A DNA stretch of 32,032 bases from an uncultured Clostridia bacterium. Lineage in GTDB: Bacteria > Bacillota > Clostridia > Oscillospirales > Acutalibacteraceae. Numbering within the stretch: position 1 is the first letter of the stretch; every line of letters begins with the position of its first letter. The stretch lies in assembly GCA_947585615.1 (NCBI GenBank), contig CANPXD010000016.1, positions 1-32,032 on the forward strand, written 5' to 3'. Position numbers and translations under genes: made by a program. The notes under the pieces are model-generated. The model worked only from the letters and a program-made list of their open reading frames with translations. It did no database searches and was not told the DNA's origin. This document shows, in pieces, positions 24,008-32,032 of the stretch.

Positions 24008-25288
24008 ATGGCACGAGACGATGGAAGAAATTACATTGCAAGATGTTCCTTTTGCGGAAAATCCGAGTCAATGGTTCACAAGTTAATTGAAGGACCGGGA
24101 GTATTTATCTGTGATGAATGTATCGGTCTGTGCAATGACCTTCTTGAAAAGTCCAGCACACCCGTAAGACACAGCGCTTCCGACAGCGATGTCGTTCTCC
24201 CAAAACCGGAGGAAATAAAGAAAGAACTTGATGAATATGTAATCGGTCAGGATGATGCAAAAAAAGCTCTTTCTGTCGCAGTTTACAATCATTATAAGCG
24301 TATTTATTCCAATACTTCCGATGATGTGGAACTTCAAAAAAGCAATATACTTCTGCTTGGACCTACAGGCGTAGGTAAAACAATGCTTGCGCAGACGCTT
24401 GCGAAGATTCTCAACGTTCCGTTTGCCATTGCAGACGCAACGACTCTTACCGAGGCAGGCTATGTTGGCGAAGATGTTGAGAATATACTTCTCAGATTGA
24501 TTCAGGCGGCTGATTTTGATGTTGAAAAAGCACAGCACGGAATTATCTATGTTGATGAAATCGACAAAATTTCCCGTAAATCCGAGAACCGTTCCATAAC
24601 AAGGGACGTAAGTGGAGAAGGCGTTCAGCAGGCGCTTCTTAAAATTCTTGAAGGTACTGTTTCAAACGTTCCTCCCGGTGGCGGAAGAAAACATCCTCAG
24701 CAGGAATTTATTCAGATCGATACTTCAAACATTCTCTTTATATGCGGCGGCGCTTTTGACGGAATAGATAAAATTATAAAAAAGCGCACAAGCAATAAAT
24801 CATTAGGTTTCGGTGCTGATATTGAAGTTTCAAATTCGGATGAATCGGCGGTTTTAAAGAAGGTTGTTCATCATGATCTTGTTAAATACGGTCTTATACC
24901 GGAGCTTATCGGAAGAATTCCCGTTTTAGCAGTACTTGACAACCTTGATAAGAAAGCGCTTGTACAGATTATGACCGAGCCGAAAAACGCTATAACAAAG
25001 CAGTATGCCAAACTTTTTGAAATGGACGGAGTTGTTCTTGAATTCAAGAGGGATGCGCTTGAGGCTGTCGCAGACATAACGCTTGAAAGAAAAACGGGGG
25101 CAAGAGGATTGCGCAGCGTGCTTGAAAGCGTCTTGTCCGATCTTATGTATAAAACACCGGGCGACCCCACTGTTGAAAAAATTATAATTACTGAAGATTC
25201 CGTAAAAAATAATGCCGAACCGATCATTCTGCGTAATCCTAAAAAGGAAAGCAGAACGCTGACGGTTTCCGCGTTGAAAAACGCATAA
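24008..25288 (+). CDS. clpX: ATP-dependent Clp protease ATP-binding subunit ClpX
   Basis: The 426-residue unfoldase starts with the C4 zinc-binding domain (C13-x2-C16 and C35-x2-C38). It then has the AAA+ core: Walker A GPTGVGKT (118-125), Walker B YVDEIDK (181-187), pore loop GYVGEDVE (151-158), and sensor-2/C-terminal motif KTGARGLRS. It selects and unfolds substrates for ClpP. ATG 24008 is chosen because GCGGGG (23995-24000) is 7 bases upstream; a TTG two codons earlier is in frame. A hairpin follows the gene and probably separates it from lon. Confidence 0.97.
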   Translation: MARDDGRNYIARCSFCGKSESMVHKLIEGPGVFICDECIGLCNDLLEKSSTPVRHSASDSDVVLPKPEEIKKELDEYVIGQDDAKKALSVAVYNHYKRIYSNTSDDVELQKSNILLLGPTGVGKTMLAQTLAKILNVPFAIADATTLTEAGYVGEDVENILLRLIQAADFDVEKAQHGIIYVDEIDKISRKSENRSITRDVSGEGVQQALLKILEGTVSNVPPGGGRKHPQQEFIQIDTSNILFICGGAFDGIDKIIKKRTSNKSLGFGADIEVSNSDESAVLKKVVHHDLVKYGLIPELIGRIPVLAVLDNLDKKALVQIMTEPKNAITKQYAKLFEMDGVVLEFKRDALEAVADITLERKTGARGLRSVLESVLSDLMYKTPGDPTVEKIIITEDSVKNNAEPIILRNPKKESRTLTVSALKNA

Positions 25289-25317
25289 GCTGTATAACTA
25301 TATCATTTTTACAGATT

Positions 25318-25360
25318 TCGGGACACCCTGAATAATTACGGTGTCCCGATTTGATTTCAT
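25318..25360 (+). terminator. Likely terminator after clpX
   Basis: CGGGACACC (25319-25327) pairs perfectly with GGTGTCCCG (25340-25348), with one further T-A pair. The 3' side is T-rich but interrupted (ATTTGATTTCATTTTTT), so termination may be partial. Confidence 0.65.
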
Positions 25361-25430
25361 TTTTTACCGTGCTTGCTGTTTATAAAACGATTTGCATACA
25401 ATGCGTACAGGAATTGGCAATTCATTGTAC

Positions 25431-25463
25431 TTGCCTTTTTTTGAATTTATGATATATTATAAT
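25431..25463 (+). promoter_or_regulatory. Candidate promoter for lon-engB
   Basis: TTGCCT (25431-25436) with TATATT (25453-25458) at 16-base spacing overlaps a consensus TATAAT (25458-25463) that lacks a well-spaced -35 box. Inverted repeats lie immediately upstream (25394-25430), where a regulator could act. The exact -10 box cannot be decided. Confidence 0.4.
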
Positions 25464-25491
25464 ACAGTAAATTATTATAGGTTGTGAAAAT

Positions 25492-27897
25492 ATGGATTTA
25501 GAATATTTTGAAGGCTTAATAGACATACCTGTCATACCGCTCAGAGGTATTGTTGTTTTCCCTGAGATGGTTTTACATTTTGATGTCGGCAGAAAGAAAA
25601 GCGTCGCGGCGCTTAAAACGGCAATGGACGGCTCCCAGAGGGTTTTTCTTGTCGCACAGCGTGACGCTGCCGTTGACGAGCCTAATATTGATGATTTATA
25701 TTCTGTCGGAGTAATCTGCAGAATCAAGCAGATGCTGAGAATTCCGAATTCCGAAAATCTGCGCGTTGTCGTTGAAGGAATAGAGCGTGGAAGCCTTTTA
25801 TCTTTTTCTCAATTCAAGCCGTTTATTATGGGAACGGTTGCTCCTGAAAAGGAACACGACGCAAAGCCTTCAAGCGAGAACGAAGCATACATACGCGCAA
25901 TTAAAAAGGAATTTGAAAGATATGCTTTGATTATGCCGAAAGTAAGCAATGACGTTAAGGTGAGGGTTATTGCCATTAACGACGGCGGAAAACTTTGCGA
26001 CTTTATATGCTCAAATTCATTTATGGATTATGAGGAAAAACAGGAAATCCTTGAAGCAATAAAGGAAAGCGACAGGCTGGGGAAACTGTTTGTTCTGCTG
26101 AAGAAAGAAAATTCAACGCTTGAACTTGAGGCTGAAATTCAGGAAAAGGTTCAGGAGGCAATGGAAAAAAATCAGCGCGATTATTATTTGCGTGAGGAAC
26201 TGAAAGTCATTTCCGACGCTCTCGGAGATGGAGAGAATCCTGCTGAGGAGGCTGATTTATACAGACAGAAAATCGAAAAGCTTCACTGCAGTGATGAAAT
26301 CAAGGATAAGCTTTTCAGAGAATGTGCAAAGCTTGAAAAAATGCCCGGCGGTTCTCACGAGGGCACCGTTGTCCGCAATTATCTGGACAAATGTATTGAG
26401 ATTCCTTTCGGTAAATATACAAAGGAATCTATAAACCTTGAAAAAAGCAGAAAAATTCTTGACAGGGAGCATTATTCACTTAATAAGGTCAAAAACAGAA
26501 TTATTGAATCTCTGGCTGTTTACAAACGCAATCCTTCCTTTACGGGTCAGATTATATGTCTTGCGGGGCCTCCCGGAGTCGGCAAAACCTCCATAGTAAA
26601 AAGCCTTGCAAAAAGTATGAACAGAAAGTATGTTCGCATTGCGCTCGGCGGCGTACACGATGAGGCGGAAATCCGCGGTCACAGAAAAACATATATCGGT
26701 GCAATGCCGGGAAGAATAATCGAAGCTATTATTAAAAGCGGTGTAATGAATCCCATAATACTGCTTGATGAAATAGACAAGGTTGGCGATGACTACAAAG
26801 GCGATCCGTCATCAGCTTTGCTTGAAGCGCTTGACCCTGAGCAGAATTTTACCTTTAACGACCATTACATAGATTTTCCCGTTGACCTCAGCAGAGTTAT
26901 GTTTATAACAACGGCAAACGATGTTTCGGCAATTTCCGGTCCGCTTTATGACAGAATGGAAATCATTGAGCTGAATTCATACACTGCCGAGGAAAAATTC
27001 CACATAGCGAAGGAATATCTGCTTAAAAAGGAAATGAAAAAACACAAGCTAAGTGCAAGGGAATTTAAAATATCCGACGATGCCGTTGAACTTCTGATTG
27101 AAAGCTATACATCTGAGGCAGGAGTCAGAAGTCTTGAAAAGCAGATTGCTTCGCTTTGCAGAAAAGCAATTGTTCAGCTTGAAGTCAACTCTAAACAGTT
27201 TAAAGTTACGGCTGATAATATTGAAAGTATTTTAGGACCGAAAAAATATAAGCGTGATAAGATCAGCAAAACAAATCTTATCGGCACGGTGAATGGTCTT
27301 GCCTGGACAAGTGTTGGAGGAACGCTTCTTCCGATTGAAGTTTCCGCACTTGACGGAACAGGTAAAATAGAACTTACGGGCAATCTCGGCGACGTTATGA
27401 AGGAAAGCGCAAAAACCGCTGTTTCCTATGTTCGCTCCATGTCTGCGGAATTCGGAATAGACGCTGATTTCTATAAGAACAAGGATATACATATTCACGC
27501 GCCTGAATCCGCAATCCCGAAGGACGGTCCTTCGGCGGGACTTGCGATTACAACGGCTCTTGTTTCCGAGCTCACCGGAATCCCAATAAAATGCGATGTC
27601 GCAATGACGGGGGAAATAAGTCTGAAGGGAAAAGCTCTTCCAATAGGGGGACTCAAAGAAAAAAGTATGGCGGCGTACAAATCAGGCTGTATTACCGTTA
27701 TAATTCCGGATGAAAATGTAAAGGATCTTGCGGAAATTTCAGACGAAGTAAAAAACGCGGTAAACTTTGTTTCGGTTTCCGATTTCACTGAAGTTATTCC
27801 CGTTGCGCTTGAAAAAATCCCAAGCAAAGCCGTACAGAATATCAAAAATCCGATCATAAATGCAAATAAGGACGAAAGAAGCACGGTAACACAGTAA
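25492..27897 (+). CDS. lon: ATP-dependent Lon protease (LonA type)
   Basis: The 801-residue protein has all three LonA regions. The N-terminal substrate-recognition domain (1 to about 300) begins with IPVIPLRGIVVFPEMV. The AAA+ domain has Walker A GPPGVGKT (359-366) and Walker B ILLDEIDK (423-430). The protease domain has PKDGPSAGLA with catalytic Ser681 and GGLKEK with Lys724. It degrades damaged and regulatory proteins in the cytoplasm. The ribosome site is weak (AGGTTGTG at 25479-25486). engB starts five bases after its stop, an arrangement also known in Bacillus. Confidence 0.97.
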   Translation: MDLEYFEGLIDIPVIPLRGIVVFPEMVLHFDVGRKKSVAALKTAMDGSQRVFLVAQRDAAVDEPNIDDLYSVGVICRIKQMLRIPNSENLRVVVEGIERGSLLSFSQFKPFIMGTVAPEKEHDAKPSSENEAYIRAIKKEFERYALIMPKVSNDVKVRVIAINDGGKLCDFICSNSFMDYEEKQEILEAIKESDRLGKLFVLLKKENSTLELEAEIQEKVQEAMEKNQRDYYLREELKVISDALGDGENPAEEADLYRQKIEKLHCSDEIKDKLFRECAKLEKMPGGSHEGTVVRNYLDKCIEIPFGKYTKESINLEKSRKILDREHYSLNKVKNRIIESLAVYKRNPSFTGQIICLAGPPGVGKTSIVKSLAKSMNRKYVRIALGGVHDEAEIRGHRKTYIGAMPGRIIEAIIKSGVMNPIILLDEIDKVGDDYKGDPSSALLEALDPEQNFTFNDHYIDFPVDLSRVMFITTANDVSAISGPLYDRMEIIELNSYTAEEKFHIAKEYLLKKEMKKHKLSAREFKISDDAVELLIESYTSEAGVRSLEKQIASLCRKAIVQLEVNSKQFKVTADNIESILGPKKYKRDKISKTNLIGTVNGLAWTSVGGTLLPIEVSALDGTGKIELTGNLGDVMKESAKTAVSYVRSMSAEFGIDADFYKNKDIHIHAPESAIPKDGPSAGLAITTALVSELTGIPIKCDVAMTGEISLKGKALPIGGLKEKSMAAYKSGCITVIIPDENVKDLAEISDEVKNAVNFVSVSDFTEVIPVALEKIPSKAVQNIKNPIINANKDERSTVTQ

Positions 27898-27902
27898 GTA
27901 TT

Positions 27903-28484
27903 ATGAATTTTAACAAAGCTGAATTTGAAAAATCTTATGGAATTTCGGCGCAACTTGAATCGTCGGACAAGCCTGAAATTGTCTTTGCCGGAAGATCCAA
28001 TGTCGGTAAAAGTTCGCTTCTCAACAGGCTTTTTTCCAGAAAAAATCTCGCACGCGTAAGCTCAGTTCCCGGCAAGACTGTTACAATAAATTTTTATAAC
28101 GTTGACACGCAGCGTTTTGTCGATTTGCCCGGTTACGGCTATGCCAAAATATCAAAGCAGGAAAAATCCCGTTTTTCTGAGCTTATGGAAGGATATTTTC
28201 AAAGCGGAAGAAATATACGTCTTGTTGTTCAACTTATTGATATGCGCCATAAGCCTACTGCTGACGATTTCGGTATGATAAGCTTTATGAAACAGAAAAA
28301 AATACCGTTCATAGTTGTATTGACAAAGGCGGACAAGCTAAAAAAAAGAGAGTATGAAAATCGTTTCACATCTGTTTTTGAAGAGCTTGATGATCCCGAT
28401 TATCCTGTTATTCCGTTTTCATCCATAACAGGGCAGGGAACAGAAGAAATTAAAGCGCTCATTGAAAAAGCGCTCAGTGTTTAG
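27903..28484 (+). CDS. engB: Ribosome biogenesis GTPase EngB (YsxC/YihA)
   Basis: The 193-residue GTPase has G1 GRSNVGKSS (30-38), G3 DLPGYGYAK (74-82), G4 TKADK and G5 SSITGQG, the exact EngB/YsxC signature set. It is needed for 50S subunit maturation in Bacillus and many other bacteria. No good ribosome site precedes the ATG, so translation is probably coupled to lon five bases upstream. lysA follows after nine bases. Confidence 0.96.
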   Translation: MNFNKAEFEKSYGISAQLESSDKPEIVFAGRSNVGKSSLLNRLFSRKNLARVSSVPGKTVTINFYNVDTQRFVDLPGYGYAKISKQEKSRFSELMEGYFQSGRNIRLVVQLIDMRHKPTADDFGMISFMKQKKIPFIVVLTKADKLKKREYENRFTSVFEELDDPDYPVIPFSSITGQGTEEIKALIEKALSV

Positions 28485-28493
28485 GAGGAAAGT

Positions 28494-29768
28494 ATGATTA
28501 AAACACCCTTTTTATCTAAGGAAAAAGCAAATGAAATCATTAAAAAGTATCCCACGCCCTTTCATATTTACGATGAAAAGGGTATCAGGCAAAACGCGGA
28601 AAATATGAAAAAGGCATTTTCGTGGAATAAGGGTTTTAAAGAATATTTTGCGGTTAAAGCCACCCCGAATCCCTTTCTAATAAACATTCTGCGTGAATAC
28701 GGCTGCGGATGCGACTGTTCATCTGCAACGGAACTTATGCTTGCTAAGGCAATAGGAGCAACCGGCGACGATATTATGTTTTCGTCTAATGACACGCCCA
28801 TTGACGAATTCAAATACTGTAATGAGCTTGGCGGTATAATAAATCTGGATGATATAACGCATATTGACGCTGTCGAAAAAGCCTGCGGAGCTTTGCCTAA
28901 AAAAATGAGCTGCCGCTATAATCCGGGCGGTGTTTTTCAGATAACAAACAGCATTATGGACAATCCCGGCAACGCAAAATACGGTATGACCGGCGCACAG
29001 ATCTTTGAAGCATTTAAAATAATGAAGGAAAAAGGTGTTGAGGAATTTGGCATACACTCATTTTTGTGTTCAAACACCGTAACCAACAAGTATTATCCTA
29101 CCCTCGCAAAGCTTCTGTTTCAGCTTGCTGTTAATTTAAGGGATAAGCTTGATGTAAACATTACATTTATCAATCTCTCAGGCGGAGTCGGAATTCCTTA
29201 CACTCCCGACCAGGAGCCGAACGATATTATTGAAATCGGACAAGGCGTCCGTGATGTTTATGAGGAAATACTTGTACCTGCGGGAATGGGCAATATATCA
29301 ATCTATACCGAAATGGGAAGATTTATGATGGGTCCCTATGGCGCTCTGATCACTACGGCAATTAATGAAAAGCATACCCATAAGGAATATATCGGTGTGG
29401 ACGCCTGCGCTGCTAACCTTATGAGACCTGCAATCTACGGGGCTTATCATCACATAACCGTTCTCGGGAAGGAAAATGAGAGGCCTACGCACGTTTATGA
29501 TATAACAGGGTCACTGTGTGAAAACTGCGATAAATTTGCTATCAACAGAAGATTACCGGAAATCAAGATCGGAGATATTCTGTATATACACGACACGGGT
29601 GCTCACGGCTTTTCAATGGGATACAATTATAACGGAAAACTCCGTTCCGCTGAACTTCTTCTCTGTGAAAACGGAGATGTTAAGCTGATAAGACGCGCCG
29701 AAACGCCAAAGGATTATTTTTCAACCTTTGATTGCTTTGACATATATAAAAACTTAATTTCAGAATAA
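28494..29768 (+). CDS. lysA: Diaminopimelate decarboxylase
   Basis: The 424-residue protein is a fold-type III PLP decarboxylase. The PLP lysine is Lys55 in YFAVKATPNP, His188 lies in GIHSFLCSN, a Gly-rich phosphate loop is at LSGGVGIP (228-235), and EMGRFMMGPYG (273-283) follows. The substrate region has SLCENCDKF with the conserved Cys342, and DTGAHGFSMGYNYNG near the end. It converts meso-diaminopimelate to lysine, the last step of lysine synthesis. Related enzymes act on other diamino acids, but the motifs fit LysA best. The engB stop overlaps the strong AGGAGG (28483-28488), five bases before the ATG, so it belongs to the lon-engB transcript. No lysine riboswitch or T-box is present upstream. 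Confidence 0.9.
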   Translation: MIKTPFLSKEKANEIIKKYPTPFHIYDEKGIRQNAENMKKAFSWNKGFKEYFAVKATPNPFLINILREYGCGCDCSSATELMLAKAIGATGDDIMFSSNDTPIDEFKYCNELGGIINLDDITHIDAVEKACGALPKKMSCRYNPGGVFQITNSIMDNPGNAKYGMTGAQIFEAFKIMKEKGVEEFGIHSFLCSNTVTNKYYPTLAKLLFQLAVNLRDKLDVNITFINLSGGVGIPYTPDQEPNDIIEIGQGVRDVYEEILVPAGMGNISIYTEMGRFMMGPYGALITTAINEKHTHKEYIGVDACAANLMRPAIYGAYHHITVLGKENERPTHVYDITGSLCENCDKFAINRRLPEIKIGDILYIHDTGAHGFSMGYNYNGKLRSAELLLCENGDVKLIRRAETPKDYFSTFDCFDIYKNLISE

Positions 29769-29785
29769 TATTTAAAGACTCTATA

Positions 29786-29863
29786 TCAAATGTCTGAGCA
29801 GAACGGATAAATAATAAGATAGATATAAAACCGAACAGTAAATTCAGCTGTTCGGTTTTATAT
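29786..29863 (+). repeat. Structured intergenic repeat element, copy 2
   Basis: TCAAATGTCTGAGCAGA (29786-29802) differs from copy 1 (12396-12412) by one base. The hairpin core AAACCGAACAG (29828-29838) and CTGTTCGGTTT (29848-29858) is identical to copy 1 and begins at the same 42-base offset. Here the stem extends to 16 perfect pairs (29823-29838 with 29848-29863) because ATATA/TATAT flanks replace the G-C closing pair of copy 1. The symmetric TTTTATAT ends could give weak termination in both directions. It lies just downstream of lysA. Confidence 0.75.
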
Positions 29864-29883
29864 GATAAAAAGAGAGACATATT

Positions 29884-29910
29884 AAATCCCCGAATTTATC
29901 TGGGATTTTT
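29884..29910 (+). terminator. Intrinsic terminator downstream of lysA
   Basis: AAATCCC (29884-29890) pairs with GGGATTT (29902-29908), and T continues to 29910. Confidence 0.7.
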
Positions 29911-29911
29911 C

Positions 29912-29940
29912 TTTACTTTCAAGCTTTAATGTGTTAAAAT
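29912..29940 (+). promoter_or_regulatory. Promoter for the YerC-methyltransferase-hslO unit
   Basis: TTTACT (29912-29917) and TAAAAT (29935-29940) are 17 bases apart, right after the terminator. A TATAAT at 29950-29955 lacks a matching -35 box. Confidence 0.55.
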
Positions 29941-29981
29941 AATAGAAAATATAATTTAAAATCTGATAACGGAGTGATATT

Positions 29982-30281
29982 ATGCCTCTTAAACGCGATG
30001 ATAAAAATCTTGATTTCCTTTTCAGGGCAATTCTCCATCTTGAAAATATCGACGAATGCTATGACTTTTTTGAGGACTTATGCACAGTACAGGAACTCAA
30101 AACACTCAGTCAGCGTATAGCTGTTGCGAAAATGCTTTCGGAAAAGTCCGTTTATACCGATATTGTAAGCGAAACAGGCGCGTCAACCGCAACAATCAGC
30201 AGAGTAAACAGAAGTCTTCAATACGGCTGTGACGGTTATGACAGAATTTTTGAACGCCTTAAGGACACAGACGATGTATAA
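29982..30281 (+). CDS. YerC/YecD-family TrpR-like regulator
   Basis: The 99-residue helical protein matches the YerC/YecD family, related to the tryptophan repressor TrpR. The core is DLCTVQELKTLSQRIAVAKML (32-52), and the helix-turn-helix is TDIVSETGASTATISRVNRSL (59-79). It probably binds DNA as a dimer; its target and effector are not established by this sequence. GGAGTG precedes the ATG with normal spacing. It shares eight bases with the next gene, so both belong to one transcript. Confidence 0.88.
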   Translation: MPLKRDDKNLDFLFRAILHLENIDECYDFFEDLCTVQELKTLSQRIAVAKMLSEKSVYTDIVSETGASTATISRVNRSLQYGCDGYDRIFERLKDTDDV

Positions 30282-30999
30282 TTATTTTGCCTGCCGCTAT
30301 GATGAGCTTACTGAAAATGCCGACTATGAGGCACGCGCAAATTATATTGTGTCTTTTTTTGAAAAATACGGAATAAAGAAAGGTTCAACAATACTTGATC
30401 TTGCCTGCGGTACCGGCACAATGAGTCTTTTGCTGTCAGATATGGACTATGACGTTATCGGTGTTGATTCAAGCGCCGATATGCTTACTGTTGCCGAGAA
30501 CAGAACGGGAGGAAAAATTCCTCTGATTCTTGCGGATATGCGTGATTTTTTTCTTCCTGAACCTGTTTACGCGTGTATGTGCAACCTTGATTCATTAAAT
30601 CATCTTAAAGACATCGGAGAGGTAAAAAAAGCTTTTAATTGTGTTTACAAATCCCTTAGAAGCGGCGGAATTTTTATATTTGATTTAAATACCGTTTATA
30701 AACATAATCACGTGCTTGAAAACAACTGCTTTGTTTTTGACAGAGATGATTTTTTTCTTTCATGGGATAACGAGCTGCTTGATGACAGCACTGTCAGAAT
30801 CATGCTTGATTTTTTTGTATTTAACGGCAAAAACTATGACAGATACTCCGAAGAGATTATTGAAAGAGCGTATGAAACGGATGTCGTTGTGGCTGCGCTT
30901 AAGCAATATTTTGATTTGCTTGGTGTCTATGATGACCTTACGCTTGACAAGCCGCACAAAACCTCTGAAAGATTATATTATGTTTGCAAAAGGAAATAA
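30274..30999 (+). CDS. Class I SAM-dependent methyltransferase
   Basis: The 241-residue protein has the Rossmann methyltransferase motifs: motif I LDLACGTGTM (41-50), the acidic end of strand two GVDSS (Asp65), and motif II/III near ILADMRDF. The N terminus MYNYFACRYDEL is typical of a large family of small-molecule or unassigned methyltransferases in Clostridia. The substrate is unknown. ATG 30274 is preferred because AAGGA (30261-30265) is 8 bases upstream; an in-frame ATG at 30229 lies deep in the YerC gene. It overlaps the YerC gene by eight bases, and hslO follows after six. Confidence 0.88.
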   Translation: MYNYFACRYDELTENADYEARANYIVSFFEKYGIKKGSTILDLACGTGTMSLLLSDMDYDVIGVDSSADMLTVAENRTGGKIPLILADMRDFFLPEPVYACMCNLDSLNHLKDIGEVKKAFNCVYKSLRSGGIFIFDLNTVYKHNHVLENNCFVFDRDDFFLSWDNELLDDSTVRIMLDFFVFNGKNYDRYSEEIIERAYETDVVVAALKQYFDLLGVYDDLTLDKPHKTSERLYYVCKRK

Positions 31000-31005
31000 G
31001 CATAT

Positions 31006-31884
31006 ATGGGAAAAATCGTTAGATATATAACTAAAGACGGCAGTGCATATATTCTTGCTGCCGACACCACTGATATTGTAAGCGAGGCTGAAAGAATACA
31101 CAAGACTTCTGCCGTTGTCACCGCGGCGCTCGGCAGATTGATAACCGCCGCTTCCATGATGGGTGTTATGCTGAAAGGCAAAGATGATACAGTCACTTTG
31201 CGCCTTTGCGGAAACGGTCCTGCCGGTTCTGTAATTGCAGTCTCTGACAGCAGCGGAAATTCAAGAGGATACGTTCAAAACAGCGTTGTTGAGCTGCCAC
31301 TTAATAATAAAGGCAAGCTTGATGTAAAAGGCGCAGTGGGAGCAGAAGGCTATCTCTATGTAATGAAAGATATTGGATTAAAAGAGCCGTTTATCGGGAC
31401 TACCGCCATCGTGAGCGGTGAGATAGCTGAGGATATTACAAATTATTTTGCCGTTTCAGAACAGACTCCGACAGTTTGCGCTCTCGGTGTACTTGTCAAT
31501 CCCGATTTAACCGTAAACTGTGCAGGCGGCTTTATCATTCAGCTATTACCCGGCTGTCCGGAGGAAACCATAAGTTCCATTGAGAACGCTATTGCTGATA
31601 TTCCGTCTGTTACGGAAATGCTGTCTGATAATTTCAGCGCAGATGATATAGCTATCAGGGCTATGAAGGGAATTGAAATAGAAAAACTTGATGAATCGGA
31701 ATGTAAATACAGATGCAACTGTTCCCGTGAAAGAGTTGAAGCAGCTTTAATATCAACGGGAATTGACGCCCTTAAAGAAATGGCTGCCGATGATGAAGAT
31801 ACGACGGTAGAATGCCATTTCTGCGATAAAAGGTATATTTTTACGAATATAGACATAAATAATATTATAAAGAAAGTGCAATAA
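31006..31884 (+). CDS. hslO: Redox-regulated chaperone Hsp33
   Basis: The 292-residue protein has the Hsp33 N-terminal domain (1 to about 180, with GRLITAASMMG and VQNSVVELPL) and the C-terminal zinc redox switch. The four zinc cysteines are C237-x-C239 and C270-x2-C273. Oxidation releases zinc and turns the protein into a holdase chaperone. An additional Cys233 lies close by. AGGAAA (30991-30996) is the ribosome site. It ends the YerC-methyltransferase-hslO unit; no terminator is obvious before the tRNA promoter. Confidence 0.95.
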   Translation: MGKIVRYITKDGSAYILAADTTDIVSEAERIHKTSAVVTAALGRLITAASMMGVMLKGKDDTVTLRLCGNGPAGSVIAVSDSSGNSRGYVQNSVVELPLNNKGKLDVKGAVGAEGYLYVMKDIGLKEPFIGTTAIVSGEIAEDITNYFAVSEQTPTVCALGVLVNPDLTVNCAGGFIIQLLPGCPEETISSIENAIADIPSVTEMLSDNFSADDIAIRAMKGIEIEKLDESECKYRCNCSRERVEAALISTGIDALKEMAADDEDTTVECHFCDKRYIFTNIDINNIIKKVQ

Positions 31885-31898
31885 AATTAAAAAAAGTG

Positions 31899-31930
31899 TT
31901 GACTTTTAATTAAAGATATAGTATTATAAT
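31899..31930 (+). promoter_or_regulatory. Promoter for tRNA-Val
   Basis: TTGACT (31899-31904) pairs at 17-base spacing with TATTAT (31922-31927), which overlaps a consensus TATAAT (31925-31930). The tRNA starts 25-28 bases downstream. Confidence 0.65.
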
Positions 31931-31955
31931 CAACGTTGCAGTTCGCAATAATGAT

Positions 31956-32031
31956 GGGAGCATAGCTCAGCTGGGAGAGCATCTGCCTTACAAGCAGAGG
32001 GTCACAGGTTCGAGCCCTGTTGTTCCCACCA
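31956..32031 (+). tRNA. tRNA-Val (anticodon TAC)
   Basis: A full cloverleaf can be drawn. The acceptor stem is GGGAGCA with TGTTCCC (one G-T pair). The D-arm is GCTC...GAGC, and the anticodon stem TCTGC/GCAGA holds loop CTTACAA with anticodon TAC at 31989-31991. The T-arm is ACAGG-TTCGAGC-CCTGT. The CCA end is encoded (32029-32031). The window stops one base later, so further tRNAs may follow. Confidence 0.95.
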
Positions 32032-32032
32032 G

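Noticed and set aside
28440-28493. Lysine riboswitch or T-box controlling lysA
   Set aside because: Only nine bases separate engB from lysA, so there is no room for a leader; expression must come from the upstream transcript.
1-32032. CRISPR array, insertion sequence, prophage or integrative element
   Set aside because: No regularly spaced direct repeats, transposase, integrase, recombinase or phage structural genes are present on either strand.

Overview
The window looks like chromosomal DNA of an anaerobic, low-to-moderate G+C Gram-positive bacterium of the class Clostridia, most likely a Ruminococcaceae/Oscillospiraceae-type gut organism. This rests on strong AGGAGG-like ribosome sites, very A/T-rich sigma-A promoters (TTGACA/TATAAT with 17-bp spacers), the CsoR-CopA copper module, YerC and DUF1540 proteins, the tig-clpP-clpX-lon-engB block and a small protein resembling clostridial spore coat proteins at the left edge. 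Species cannot be decided from the sequence alone. Coding density is high. I saw no insertion sequence, phage, integrase or CRISPR array, so this is mostly core genome with a few accessory genes.

Layout. 1-173: start of a leftward small spore-coat-like gene, cut by the window edge. 262-1851: promoter, manganese exporter mntP and a cytosolic GH43-type glycosidase, facing a leftward Gfo/Idh/MocA oxidoreductase (2024-3334). 3454-11295: a rightward cluster from one promoter with a heterodimeric ABC exporter (one degenerate ATP site), TrkA and TrkH potassium uptake, and an AGCS alanine/glycine symporter. 11336-12384: a zinc-ribbon membrane protein of unknown function with its own promoter and terminator. 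12549-14718: an Old Yellow Enzyme/2,4-dienoyl-CoA-reductase-like flavoprotein. 14730-17609: copper homeostasis, with csoR under a promoter carrying two CsoR-like operators, then copA with a CopZ-like domain fused at its C terminus. 17616-21102: rbgA, rnhB, a YraN-family gene and thrC. 21110-22022: divergent DUF1540 and metallophosphoesterase genes. 22040-29768: trigger factor, ClpP, ClpX, Lon, EngB and diaminopimelate decarboxylase. 29912-31884: YerC-like regulator, methyltransferase and Hsp33. 31956-32031: tRNA-Val(TAC).

Functional themes are cytoplasmic protein quality control (Tig, ClpXP, Lon, Hsp33), ribosome and nucleic-acid upkeep (RbgA, EngB, RNase HII, YraN), metal and ion balance (MntP, CsoR/CopA, TrkAH), and aspartate-family amino acids (ThrC, LysA).

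The least explained features are a structured intergenic element present twice (12396-12470 and 29786-29863), with a conserved motif, a constant 42-nt offset to a long hairpin and compensatory base pairs; a possible internal translation start inside copA that would yield a free CopZ-like chaperone; and the zinc-ribbon membrane protein at 11400-12338.
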